Below, piece after piece: positions 25,152-33,867 of a stretch of 64,000 nucleotides of DNA. Both the position numbers and the translations under genes were made by a program. The first letter of the stretch is position 1. Every line of letters begins with the position of its first letter. Below the pieces are notes generated by a model. It saw nothing but the letters and a program-made list of their open reading frames with translations, was not told the DNA's origin and made no database searches. Source of the stretch: Ignavibacteriales bacterium (GTDB lineage: Bacteria; Bacteroidota; Ignavibacteria; Ignavibacteriales; Ignavibacteriaceae); assembly GCA_003538625.1 (NCBI GenBank), contig DPRR01000001.1, positions 1 through 64,000 of the forward strand, given 5' to 3'.

Positions 25152-25808
25152 TTAAAATTTTTCAGCTTCTACTTGAAGAGCGTTTAATTTATCTTCACAA
25201 ATTGCTATAATTTTTGAAGTCTCATCATAACTTAAATTAACATCAATATAAACCGGATCAGAATAAATCACTTTTACATTTGAAAAAGGATTAGGCACCT
25301 GAAATTTATCCCAGCTTTTTAATTTTTTTTTAGACATTATACCTACACCAATTAACACAACCGGTATACCACTTTTTTTAGCTGTAATAACTGCACCTGC
25401 TTTAAACTTATGCTCAGGTCCTCTGGGTCCGTCCGGTGTTATGGCAACAGAATAACCATTCTTTGCGTGATCAACCATAATACCAAGCGCAACATCTCCA
25501 CCTTTACTACTGGAACCACGAACAACTTTATACTTCCAGTGTTTTAGCTGTTTTGCTAAAAGATCTCCATCTTTACTTTTACTCGTAAGTGCTGCAAAAT
25601 CGTCATCCCGATGCAAGAACCAGGGCAGCAGCATTGTTCCGTGCCAAAAAGCTAAAACGTAATTCTGTTTTTTCTTTTTCAGATCATCAATTACTTTTTT
25701 GTTTTTATATTTAATCCGTAAAGTCGAACACAATGCATCCAGACTGTGCTTTAAAATCAGACTTCCTAAAAATCTCAAAGTATTTTGTTTAGCTTGTTTT
25801 GTGTCCAT
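25152..25808 (-). CDS. DUF374 / lysophospholipid acyltransferase-family protein
   Basis: This 218-residue membrane-associated acyltransferase-like protein belongs to the DUF374 group. Signature segments are LAFWHG (53-57, with H56), SKSKDGD (76-82), RGSSSKGG (97-104), PDGPRGP (125-131) and GAVITAKKSGIPVV. The position between lpxK and lpxB suggests a lipid A or inner-core acylation step. DUF374 proteins have been proposed to stand in for LpxL-type late acyltransferases, but the reaction is not settled from sequence. Its start overlaps the lpxB end by 20 bp, so translation is coupled. Confidence 0.88.
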   Translation of the reverse strand: MDTKQAKQNTLRFLGSLILKHSLDALCSTLRIKYKNKKVIDDLKKKKQNYVLAFWHGTMLLPWFLHRDDDFAALTSKSKDGDLLAKQLKHWKYKVVRGSSSKGGDVALGIMVDHAKNGYSVAITPDGPRGPEHKFKAGAVITAKKSGIPVVLIGVGIMSKKKLKSWDKFQVPNPFSNVKVIYSDPVYIDVNLSYDETSKIIAICEDKLNALQVEAEKF

Positions 25809-26949
25809 TCAACAACGAGTAAATAATTTTTGCTGCATTTTCCGGAGCGTTTTTTTCTCCAAGTACTTTTTTAAGTCTACTTAATTTTATTTTCATCTGA
25901 TTAAGTAAATCCTTTTCTGCTAATATATTTTTTGCGGTTGCATAAATTTTTTCAGCATTTGCATCATTTTGTATTAATTCCGGAACAACCTGTTCATCCA
26001 AAACAATATTTGATAAACCAATATTTTTAATTTTTACGACCGACTTACCTATTGTATATGTCAATCGGCTTGTTTTATAAATAATAACCATTGGTAATTC
26101 CATCAATCCAGCTTCCAGTGTAGAAGTTCCGGATTTTACAATACCAAACTTAGAGTGCTTCAACAAATCATAAGTATGATTTTTTATTACGACAAAATTC
26201 TTTTTATTAGTTAATTCATAAAACATTTTATCATCAATATTGTCTGAACAGGCAACAACAACCTGCATATCAATTTCATTTGATAGTTTTAACGCTGCTT
26301 TTATAGCTTCCGGAAAAATAACTTTCACTTCCTGTTTTCTGCTGCCCGGCAAAATCAATAAAATTTCTTTTGCAGGATTTAAATCAAATTTTTTTATTAA
26401 CTGATCTTTAGATAAAAAATTATATCCATTTATTTCCTGAATTAACGGATGCCCCACAAATTCTGCATCAACATTTCTTTCTTTGAAAAATTTTTCTTCA
26501 AAAGGAAAAACAACTAAAACTTTTTTAAACAGCTCCTTAATTTTTTTAACTCTTCCTTTGCCCCAAGCCCAAACCTGCGGAGTTATGTAATAGATTAGTT
26601 CAATCTTATTTTCAGGTTCAAGTTGTTTTAATTTTTTAGCTATGCTAAGATTAAATCCGGGATAGTCTATCAACACAACATCTTTAACGTTTCTCTTTTT
26701 AACTTCATTAAGCAGACGGTTCTGAACTTTTTTTATAAAAGGCAGATGCTTTACCACTTCCGCAAAACCAAGAAAAGCCATTTTATTTATGTGATATATT
26801 AATTCCATTCCTTCGGCCTGCATTTTATCGCCGCCGATACCAAATATTTTCAAAGAACTATCTAACTTTTTAAGCTCTCTTATCAACGAAGCACCATGCA
26901 AATCACCTGAAGCTTCTCCTGCAATCATTAAAACATTTTTATCATTCAT
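25789..26949 (-). CDS. lpxB: Lipid-A-disaccharide synthase
   Basis: LpxB (GT19) joins UDP-2,3-diacylglucosamine and lipid X to form the lipid A disaccharide. The 386 residues show MIAGEASGDLHGASLI, IFGIGGDKMQAEGMELIY, MAFLGFAEVVKHLPF, DYPGFNLSIAKKLK, YYITPQVWAWGKGRVKKIK, FPFEEKFF, FVGHPL, LPGSRKQEV and SGTSTLEAGLMELPMVIIYK, all canonical. It overlaps the ICMT-like gene by 1 nt and the DUF374 gene by 20 bp. With lpxK in the same run it confirms a lipopolysaccharide-bearing outer membrane. Confidence 0.97.
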   Translation of the reverse strand: MNDKNVLMIAGEASGDLHGASLIRELKKLDSSLKIFGIGGDKMQAEGMELIYHINKMAFLGFAEVVKHLPFIKKVQNRLLNEVKKRNVKDVVLIDYPGFNLSIAKKLKQLEPENKIELIYYITPQVWAWGKGRVKKIKELFKKVLVVFPFEEKFFKERNVDAEFVGHPLIQEINGYNFLSKDQLIKKFDLNPAKEILLILPGSRKQEVKVIFPEAIKAALKLSNEIDMQVVVACSDNIDDKMFYELTNKKNFVVIKNHTYDLLKHSKFGIVKSGTSTLEAGLMELPMVIIYKTSRLTYTIGKSVVKIKNIGLSNIVLDEQVVPELIQNDANAEKIYATAKNILAEKDLLNQMKIKLSRLKKVLGEKNAPENAAKIIYSLLNGHKTS

Positions 26950-27545
26950 TACAAAATATTATTTGAACTTAAATACCATTTAATAAGTATAAGTAATGCC
27001 GCAGCGCCAAATGCCTGCAGTGTTCTGGTTTCAGATTTTAATCCGGCACTTATGTTATGATTCGGCTGCGGAATTGAACTAACTTTATATTGAGTAAGTC
27101 TTGGAAAAAATCTTGGCACATTCATTAAATAGTTTTGATAATCGTTGCCAAATTTTGTTTTAAGAAATCCTTCTTCCTCTTTAACTATAAAGTGATATTG
27201 GATAATGAAAAAAATTATTGCAACAATTTGTAAATAAGGAAATAATGAAAGTGACATAATTCCAAGGCCGAGATACATTAATATATTTCCTAAATACAGC
27301 GGATTGCGGACATAAGCAAAAGGGCCGCTTACAACCAGATAAGTACCCCCTACACCTCCGGTAGTTCTGGTTTCACTACCCGCCCAGCTAACTCCCCAAA
27401 GTCTTATTATCTCACCACAAATTGCTATTATTAAACCTACTACAAGACTTGTAATAGTAGCCTTTTCAAAAATTAGCATGAGTATTAGAAACGGAATAGG
27501 CGTATAACTTCTGTATTTAAAAAAAAGTTTTGCAATATTGTTCAT
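26949..27545 (-). CDS. Isoprenylcysteine carboxyl methyltransferase-family membrane protein
   Basis: This 198-residue integral membrane protein has about five hydrophobic segments. The family core is GPFAYVRNPLYLGNILMYLG, followed by EEGFLKTKFGNDYQNYLMNVPRFFP, typical of the bacterial ICMT/PEMT (phospholipid methyltransferase) superfamily that uses SAM. Bacterial members have mostly unknown substrates; some methylate lipids or polyketide-type molecules. It sits directly in front of lpxB with a 1-nt overlap, so an envelope-lipid role is plausible but unproven. Confidence 0.85.
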   Translation of the reverse strand: MNNIAKLFFKYRSYTPIPFLILMLIFEKATITSLVVGLIIAICGEIIRLWGVSWAGSETRTTGGVGGTYLVVSGPFAYVRNPLYLGNILMYLGLGIMSLSLFPYLQIVAIIFFIIQYHFIVKEEEGFLKTKFGNDYQNYLMNVPRFFPRLTQYKVSSIPQPNHNISAGLKSETRTLQAFGAAALLILIKWYLSSNNIL

Positions 27546-27554
27546 GTTTTGATT

Positions 27555-28277
27555 TTACTCCGCTCTATAAGCATGTTTTCTTTTTAACTCAGCCTGATGT
27601 CGTTTTCTTAAATTCTTTTTATTCAATAGTTCTGATAGTTTATTTTGTACGTCACTAAAATTTTTAAATGGATAAAAACTAATTTTTTCAGTCGAACAAA
27701 ATTTTAACAATCCGTTTTTTGCAAAAATAAAATCACAGAATTGTGCAGCTTCTTTATCCGAATTACCGTCTCCTATATAAATTGTATAATCATCATCACT
27801 ACTGTTGTTTATGATGTGATTTTTTTTGCAATTTGCAGATGTTGGTGAATCACTATCATAATACGGATATTCTGCTTTAAGAGTTCCGTTTTCATCAACA
27901 AATAATTTATTTGAATAATATTCCAAACCAGTTAATCCTGATTTATTAAAAAGCCTATCTATGTAATAATCAAATCCATCACTCAGAATAATTAATTCTA
28001 ATTGATTAACCGAACAAAATTTTACAAACTCTTTAAAAGCAGGATCCAGTTCAATTTTATCAACAAATTCATCAAGTTCATTTTTACTTACTATATCAAC
28101 GGAACTGCAAAGTTCATCCCAGCATTGGCGTGAAGAAATTTTATCACTTAATAGATCTTCGATTATTCTATTAACTCTTTCGGTTCTACCAAATCTTTTA
28201 AATATTGCTTCTCCAACATCTTCTGATGTGATAGTCCCATCAAAATCAGCAAATACTTTTATTGTTCTGTTAATCAT
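27555..28277 (-). CDS. HAD-superfamily phosphatase, MtnX/PSP-like
   Basis: This 240-residue phosphatase has HAD motif I DFDGT (nucleophile D11, acid D13), motif II LSDG (99-101), a Lys in the KKN region near 151-152, and motif IV YIGDGNSD (167-174). The helical cap lies between motifs I and II. This is HAD subclass IB, like phosphoserine phosphatase and MtnX (a methionine-salvage phosphatase). No other methionine-salvage gene is in the window, so the substrate stays open. The C-terminus ends with a basic stretch (KKNLRKRHQAELKRKHAYR). It overlaps the next upstream gene by 1 nt. Confidence 0.85.
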   Translation of the reverse strand: MINRTIKVFADFDGTITSEDVGEAIFKRFGRTERVNRIIEDLLSDKISSRQCWDELCSSVDIVSKNELDEFVDKIELDPAFKEFVKFCSVNQLELIILSDGFDYYIDRLFNKSGLTGLEYYSNKLFVDENGTLKAEYPYYDSDSPTSANCKKNHIINNSSDDDYTIYIGDGNSDKEAAQFCDFIFAKNGLLKFCSTEKISFYPFKNFSDVQNKLSELLNKKNLRKRHQAELKRKHAYRAE

Positions 28278-30244
28278 TAATCAATCAAAACCATCTTTTT
28301 AACATCTACATATTTTCCAACTTTTAATCGATAGAAATAAATTCCAGGAGGTAAATTTTCTGCATTAAAAACAATTTCGTTTTTACCGGAGGGATATTCA
28401 ACATCTTCAATTTTTTTTACGGTTTCTATGTTGCTGTTAAAAAATTCAAAGGTAACTTCTTCGTCATCAGGCAAATAAAAACTTATCAACGTAGAATCTT
28501 TAAACGGATTTGGAGAATTTTGTCCGAGCACTATAGCTTCCACATCCCTGTAATAATCTACTTGTTCAATATTAGAATATTGAGGTTTAATTTTATCATT
28601 TTTTTGAACGACCCTGTAATAAATTGATCCGCTTATATCGGGCCAATCATAAAACTCATAATAGTTAGTTGAATTTTTATTGTTCTTTTTTATTGTACCT
28701 GCAATTTTCCAATCTTCATCTTCAGCATTTTCCACTGTAGATCTGTAAATGCTGTATGTTGTACCATCATTTTCATTTGCTGCATACCAGGATATTTTTA
28801 CTGAATCGCGAACAACTGAAGCATCAAATCCCAGAATTTGTGAAGCGTAAGTACCAGTACTAAAAATTTTTTGCCCGTAGATATCATTTCTTTTATCGGA
28901 ACTGCCTTTAAACACGGCAATAGCTCCGCCTTCTCCATCAGGGATAAGATTAAGATAACTTTTTTGCATATTCTGCGAAGATGAAATCATTACTCCTGCT
29001 GAATCCCAAACAAACTTTCCGTTAAGATCAACTTTTTGGATATATAGATTAGCATCCGGATTATTTTCTCTTCTATCAATCCATGCAAGAACAACTCCGT
29101 TTTTCTGATCAAATACAATCCGCTGACCAAATTGATTACCTTTTATATTAATTATCCTTCTGCCGTTATTGCCCCACAATCGATTTCCATTAACATCAAA
29201 CCTCTGAATAAAAACATCTTTTATTTTTTCGAATTCATTAGTCCAGCTTACAACAACACTTGAATCAACAAATGCAAATTGCGGATTTATCTGACTGCCT
29301 TTTTGGTTAGTAACCAATTTCCCGTCATTGCCCCAAAGTAATTTTCCACTATCAGAAATTAAATGTTGATATATAATTTTATGAGCCCCCTGATATGTAA
29401 TTGCCGCATATATTCTGCTGCCTAATTTGCCAACAGAATAACTGATAACATTAGAATTAACTTTTGAAATAGTTAACGGCTTACTGCCCCATTTTTTTGA
29501 GCCCGTTGAATCAATATATTGACCGCGTAACAATATTTTTTGATTTTGATTTTCCAGCCAAAATATAAACGACCCGCCTTTATTATCCGGAACGATTTCT
29601 GACTCACTTAAAGTACTATTTGATTTATACAACACTCCTTTTAACGAATCACTTAACAGTTTACCACTGGAAGTTAATACCTGATATCTTACAAAATATT
29701 TATTTGAAGAAGATGAACTTTTAGTAATATAACTTGTAAAAGCGAAACCTCTTTTATCTGTTCGAAGAGAGTAATCTGTTTTTTCAATTTTATTATCAGT
29801 TAGCTGGATTCCTTCATTTTGCCACAGTCTTAAACCATTCTTACTTAATTTTTGTATGTAAAGTTCGGGAATTCTCTTTTTGTCATATCCCTTCCACAAA
29901 ACAATTGAATTGCCCGAAGGATCAATAACTACAATGGGATCTTCTTTCGCTCCGCTTCTTGTAGAAACAGTTTTACCATCAGATCTAAAACTTACTTCAC
30001 CATTTTTATTAAAATGGATAAAGTAAATATCACTTGTAGAATTTATTTTTTTATCCTGCCAAAAAACATAACCCCCGCCATTTAAATCTCTAATTGCATT
30101 TATATTAACCGGATCAAGTGGATCAATAACTAATTTTGTGTTTGATGAGGGATCATTTACCCATTGAGCAAATGGTCTGTCAGCTAACAGCACTATCAAT
30201 AGAACTATTAATAAAAATATTTTTATTTCAGAATTATTAATCAT
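28277..30244 (-). CDS. Secreted repeat protein with T9SS type A sorting domain
   Basis: This 655-residue protein has an N-terminal signal anchor (KIFLLIVLLIVLLADRPFAQ). Residues of about 30-460 are propeller-like repeats with the recurring pattern 'W...DSSGKLLWGNDGKLVTN' and 'V.SWTNE..', typical of uncharacterised Bacteroidota surface proteins. A fibronectin-III-like domain (about 465-565) follows. The C-terminus has NSPNPFKDSTLISFYLP and ends KKMVLID, a T9SS type A sorting domain. It lies inside the lpx-smc run, between a HAD phosphatase (1-nt overlap) and smc (20 nt gap). This is an odd place for a surface protein; co-regulation with envelope genes may be the reason. Function unknown. Confidence 0.87.
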   Translation of the reverse strand: MINNSEIKIFLLIVLLIVLLADRPFAQWVNDPSSNTKLVIDPLDPVNINAIRDLNGGGYVFWQDKKINSTSDIYFIHFNKNGEVSFRSDGKTVSTRSGAKEDPIVVIDPSGNSIVLWKGYDKKRIPELYIQKLSKNGLRLWQNEGIQLTDNKIEKTDYSLRTDKRGFAFTSYITKSSSSSNKYFVRYQVLTSSGKLLSDSLKGVLYKSNSTLSESEIVPDNKGGSFIFWLENQNQKILLRGQYIDSTGSKKWGSKPLTISKVNSNVISYSVGKLGSRIYAAITYQGAHKIIYQHLISDSGKLLWGNDGKLVTNQKGSQINPQFAFVDSSVVVSWTNEFEKIKDVFIQRFDVNGNRLWGNNGRRIINIKGNQFGQRIVFDQKNGVVLAWIDRRENNPDANLYIQKVDLNGKFVWDSAGVMISSSQNMQKSYLNLIPDGEGGAIAVFKGSSDKRNDIYGQKIFSTGTYASQILGFDASVVRDSVKISWYAANENDGTTYSIYRSTVENAEDEDWKIAGTIKKNNKNSTNYYEFYDWPDISGSIYYRVVQKNDKIKPQYSNIEQVDYYRDVEAIVLGQNSPNPFKDSTLISFYLPDDEEVTFEFFNSNIETVKKIEDVEYPSGKNEIVFNAENLPPGIYFYRLKVGKYVDVKKMVLID

Positions 30245-30264
30245 TAATGATATTTTTATAAAAA

Positions 30265-33200
30265 TCAGTTTGCAACAAAATCCAGATCCTCATTAAATCT
30301 TACACTTACTAATTTTGAAACGCCTTCTTCCTGCATTGTTACGCCATAAAGTGTGTTTGCAGCTTCCATTGTCCGCTTATTGTGTGTAACAACTATAAAT
30401 TGTGTGTCTTTGCTAAACTCATCTAATATCCTTGTAAAGCGATCGATGTTTGCATCATCAAGCGGAGCATCAATTTCATCAAGGATACAAAACGGACTTG
30501 GTTTTACAAGATAAATAGCAAACAATAATGCAATGGCGGTTAATGTTTTTTCTCCCCCGGATAAAAGTTCAATAGATGTAGGACGCTTACCTTTAGGTTT
30601 TGCAATTATTTCGATTTTTGCTTCAAGCGGATCGGCATTTTCTTCTATCTTTAAATCAGCTTCATCACCCGGATTAAAAAGTGTTCTGAATATTCTTACA
30701 AAATGACCACGAATTTTTTCAAAGGTATCAATAAACTGAGCCTGCGCAGTGTTGTTAATTTCTTCTATTGTCCGTATAACATCTTTTTCAGATTCAACTA
30801 AATCATCCCGTTGTTTATGAAGGAAATCCAATCGTTCTTTTTCTTCTTCATACTCTGAGTGTGCAACAAGGTTTATAGGACCCAGATTCTTTACTTTTGC
30901 TTTAAGATCCAGAACTTCATCTGTTCTTTGCCTGAAGCCGAATGAATCAAGATCATCAAATGATTTTTTCTCAAGCGTAAGAGAATAATTTTCTTTTATA
31001 TGATCTATCAAATTTGCACTTTTAATATCAAGTTCTTTAATGGTCATATCCATATTGTGAATTGTTTCGGATACGACTTCTCTTTCTTTTCTGAGTGATC
31101 TTAATTTCGTTTCTTTTTCGTTTACTTCGTTTCTAAGATTTAAATGACGCACTTCAATTTCATCTAATTGAGAGTTTAATATTTTTCTTTCTGATTCAAG
31201 TTTATTAAAATTTAGTTCGTAATTAACTAATTCATTTTCTATCTGGTTAATTTCTACAGCAGCGGATTCTATATCCTCTTTTCTCTTTGCTATAGAATTC
31301 CTTATAACGACAATAGATTCTTCAGCTCGTTTAATTGCATTTTCAGTATTTCGCTTTTCACCAACCAGCCGTTCAATGCTAACATTAAGCTCATTCCTTT
31401 GATTAAGTATATCGTTATAATTTTTTTCAAACTCAGAAAATTCTTCATCCAGAGTTTGTTTTTTTCTTTCCTCAGAATCACGAAGAGCAATTTCTGTATT
31501 GAGTAAAGATTCCAGTTTTAATTTTTTATTATCAAAAAGATTTGACTCTGCAGCGTGTTCTTTAATTTCATATTGAATTTTTTCAATTTCATCATCAGCC
31601 TTTTTCTTTTCAAATTCAAACTGCGAAATCTGCTTTTCAACATTTGCAAGATCATTAATTAAAAGTCTGCCTTGTTCCGAGAGCACTTTCAGATCAATTG
31701 ATGCAAGAAAATTTTCTTTTTTCGTAATTTCTTTTTGTGTTTCTTGCAAATCCTTTTCGTGTTTAGGAAAATCGTTACTTAAGTTTTCAAGTAATTGTTT
31801 CCTTCCGAATAAAGAGTCGTCTAAACGGGGTACTGCACCGGCTTCAATAATACCTTCCCTGGAAACGAAATCGCCGTTCAAAGTAGTAAAACTAAAACTC
31901 CCGTACTTTGAAAATAGTTCAAATGCGGTTTCAAGATCTGTAACAACACAAATGTTTTTTAATATCTTTTCAAAAAACGGTTTCCATTTTGCTTTAGTTT
32001 GAATGCTGCTGCTTGCCCAACTAATAAATCCGTTTTCATGTTCAAGTTTGTTTGCTTTTCTTTTTTCAATAAAATTCTGAATTTTATTAATTAAGCCTTT
32101 GTTATTAAGCTCCTCAAAATGGGGGAAATAAAAAGATGCCTTCCCGATATCATTTAAATTCAGATATTCAATTCCGCGTTTCAAATCTTCTAATGATTCA
32201 ACCAGCAGGTTATTAAGATTATTTTTTAACGCAGCTTCAATTGCAAAACGAAATTTTTCATCAGAGTCGCCAATGTGTGCAAGAATTGTACTTCCATTCT
32301 TGGACCATTCTTTGTTATCGAGCAAAGCTTTTGCACCTTTGGATACGCCTTCAAGATTGTCTATAAGATTTTGAATAAAAGTAATTTTATCTTTAACGGA
32401 TTTAATAAGACTGCGCTGTTCAAGTTCTTTTTCCTTAAGATTATTAAGCTCATGTTCAAGTTTTTCTTTTTCATTCTGCTTGCTTAAATAAGTTGATTCA
32501 GCATCAGCAATTTTTTTCTGTATTTCAGTTTTATCATTAACCAGTTCTTCAATATATCCAACAGTTTTTGCAATATTATTTGTAAGTGTCTGAATTTTAT
32601 CGTTGAGCTTTTTGATGTTTACTTGTTTTGATTCAAGAATTGCAGCTGTATTTCGTAATTCATTTTCGCGACCGGTAATTTCTTTAAATTTTTCGAGTAA
32701 AATTTCTGATTGTTCTTTAATTACATTCTTCTTCTGCTCAAGTACTTTTAATTGGGCATCTACCTTATGATCAAGAGATAATTTTTCATTTTCTTTTGAA
32801 GCGATTTGCTGAGTAAAATCAGAAAGTGCTAATGTGCCTTTTTCTGAAATGCTTTTGGCTTCCTCAAACTGAATGCCTGATTCATTAAGCTCTTCGGCAT
32901 ATCTGTCCTTATTACGTGTAAGTGAATTCTTACGTTCATTGCTTAACGAAATAGAATTCTGTACGTTAAAAATTTTCTCAGTCTGAAGTGTAATTTCATT
33001 TCGTTTATCTTTTAATTCATTCTCGATTTCAACAAGACGTTCCCGTGCATTTTTTATTTCATCTTCAAGTTTAGCAATATCAGATTCGAATTGAATTTTT
33101 TTCTTAAAATTTTCTTCTTTACATAATTTTGATTCATCGATCCTTAACATAAATAATGCTAATTCACGTTCAGAAAGATCAATTTCTAATTCCCGCAGTT

Positions 33201-33861
33201 GTGATGTCAGTACATTGTATCTATCAGCCCGTTTAGCCTGTCTTTCAAGCGATGAAACTTTTTTCTCAACTTCAGAAACAATGTCATTAACACGTGTCAG
33301 ATCAGATTTAACCTCATCAAGTTTTCTTAACGCAAGTCTTCTTCTAAGCTTATATTTATTAACTCCGGCTGCTTCTTCAAACATTGTGCGACGTTCTTCT
33401 GCCTTATTGCTCAGAATAGTTTCGACCATTTTTAATTCTATAACAGAGTAAGCGTTGGCACCAATTCCGGTATCCATAAAAAGGTTGGTAATATCTTTTA
33501 AACGGCAAATATTTTTGTTTAACAGATATTCACTTTCACCTGAACGGAAAATTCTTCGTGTGATAGTTACATCTGTATATTCTGTAGGAAGAATTCCTTT
33601 AGTGTTTTCAATTGTAAGCGATACTTCAGCCATTCCCATTGGTTTACGCTGGGCAGTTCCGTTAAAGATAACGTTTTCCATTTTATCGCTTCGCAGCACA
33701 CCGCTTTTCTGTTCGCCCAAACACCAGCGAAGTGCATCTACTACATTTGTTTTACCGCAGCCGTTAGGTCCAACTATAGACGTAATACCCTGATTAAAAT
33801 TAATCTGGGTCTTATGCGCAAATGATTTAAAGCCTAGTATTTCTAACTTAGATAAATACAA
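30265..33861 (-). CDS. smc: Chromosome segregation ATPase SMC
   Basis: This is full-length SMC of 1198 residues, which forms the chromosome-organising ring with ScpA/ScpB (not in this window). The N-terminal head has Walker A GPNGCGKT (31-38). Long coiled coils (about 165-500 and 670-1010) flank a hinge around 510-665 (GVSKGAKALLDNK onward, then EGIIEAGAVPR). The C-terminal head has signature LLSGGEKTLTAIAL and Walker B FCILDEIDAPLDDAN. The start is TTG at 33861-33859: nearly all SMC proteins begin M-L/Y-x-K-L-E-I-x-GFKSF, so this non-ATG start is supported by homology. The GH2-like gene ends 6 nt upstream. Confidence 0.98.
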   Translation of the reverse strand: MYLSKLEILGFKSFAHKTQINFNQGITSIVGPNGCGKTNVVDALRWCLGEQKSGVLRSDKMENVIFNGTAQRKPMGMAEVSLTIENTKGILPTEYTDVTITRRIFRSGESEYLLNKNICRLKDITNLFMDTGIGANAYSVIELKMVETILSNKAEERRTMFEEAAGVNKYKLRRRLALRKLDEVKSDLTRVNDIVSEVEKKVSSLERQAKRADRYNVLTSQLRELEIDLSERELALFMLRIDESKLCKEENFKKKIQFESDIAKLEDEIKNARERLVEIENELKDKRNEITLQTEKIFNVQNSISLSNERKNSLTRNKDRYAEELNESGIQFEEAKSISEKGTLALSDFTQQIASKENEKLSLDHKVDAQLKVLEQKKNVIKEQSEILLEKFKEITGRENELRNTAAILESKQVNIKKLNDKIQTLTNNIAKTVGYIEELVNDKTEIQKKIADAESTYLSKQNEKEKLEHELNNLKEKELEQRSLIKSVKDKITFIQNLIDNLEGVSKGAKALLDNKEWSKNGSTILAHIGDSDEKFRFAIEAALKNNLNNLLVESLEDLKRGIEYLNLNDIGKASFYFPHFEELNNKGLINKIQNFIEKRKANKLEHENGFISWASSSIQTKAKWKPFFEKILKNICVVTDLETAFELFSKYGSFSFTTLNGDFVSREGIIEAGAVPRLDDSLFGRKQLLENLSNDFPKHEKDLQETQKEITKKENFLASIDLKVLSEQGRLLINDLANVEKQISQFEFEKKKADDEIEKIQYEIKEHAAESNLFDNKKLKLESLLNTEIALRDSEERKKQTLDEEFSEFEKNYNDILNQRNELNVSIERLVGEKRNTENAIKRAEESIVVIRNSIAKRKEDIESAAVEINQIENELVNYELNFNKLESERKILNSQLDEIEVRHLNLRNEVNEKETKLRSLRKEREVVSETIHNMDMTIKELDIKSANLIDHIKENYSLTLEKKSFDDLDSFGFRQRTDEVLDLKAKVKNLGPINLVAHSEYEEEKERLDFLHKQRDDLVESEKDVIRTIEEINNTAQAQFIDTFEKIRGHFVRIFRTLFNPGDEADLKIEENADPLEAKIEIIAKPKGKRPTSIELLSGGEKTLTAIALLFAIYLVKPSPFCILDEIDAPLDDANIDRFTRILDEFSKDTQFIVVTHNKRTMEAANTLYGVTMQEEGVSKLVSVRFNEDLDFVAN

Positions 33862-33867
33862 GTAGTT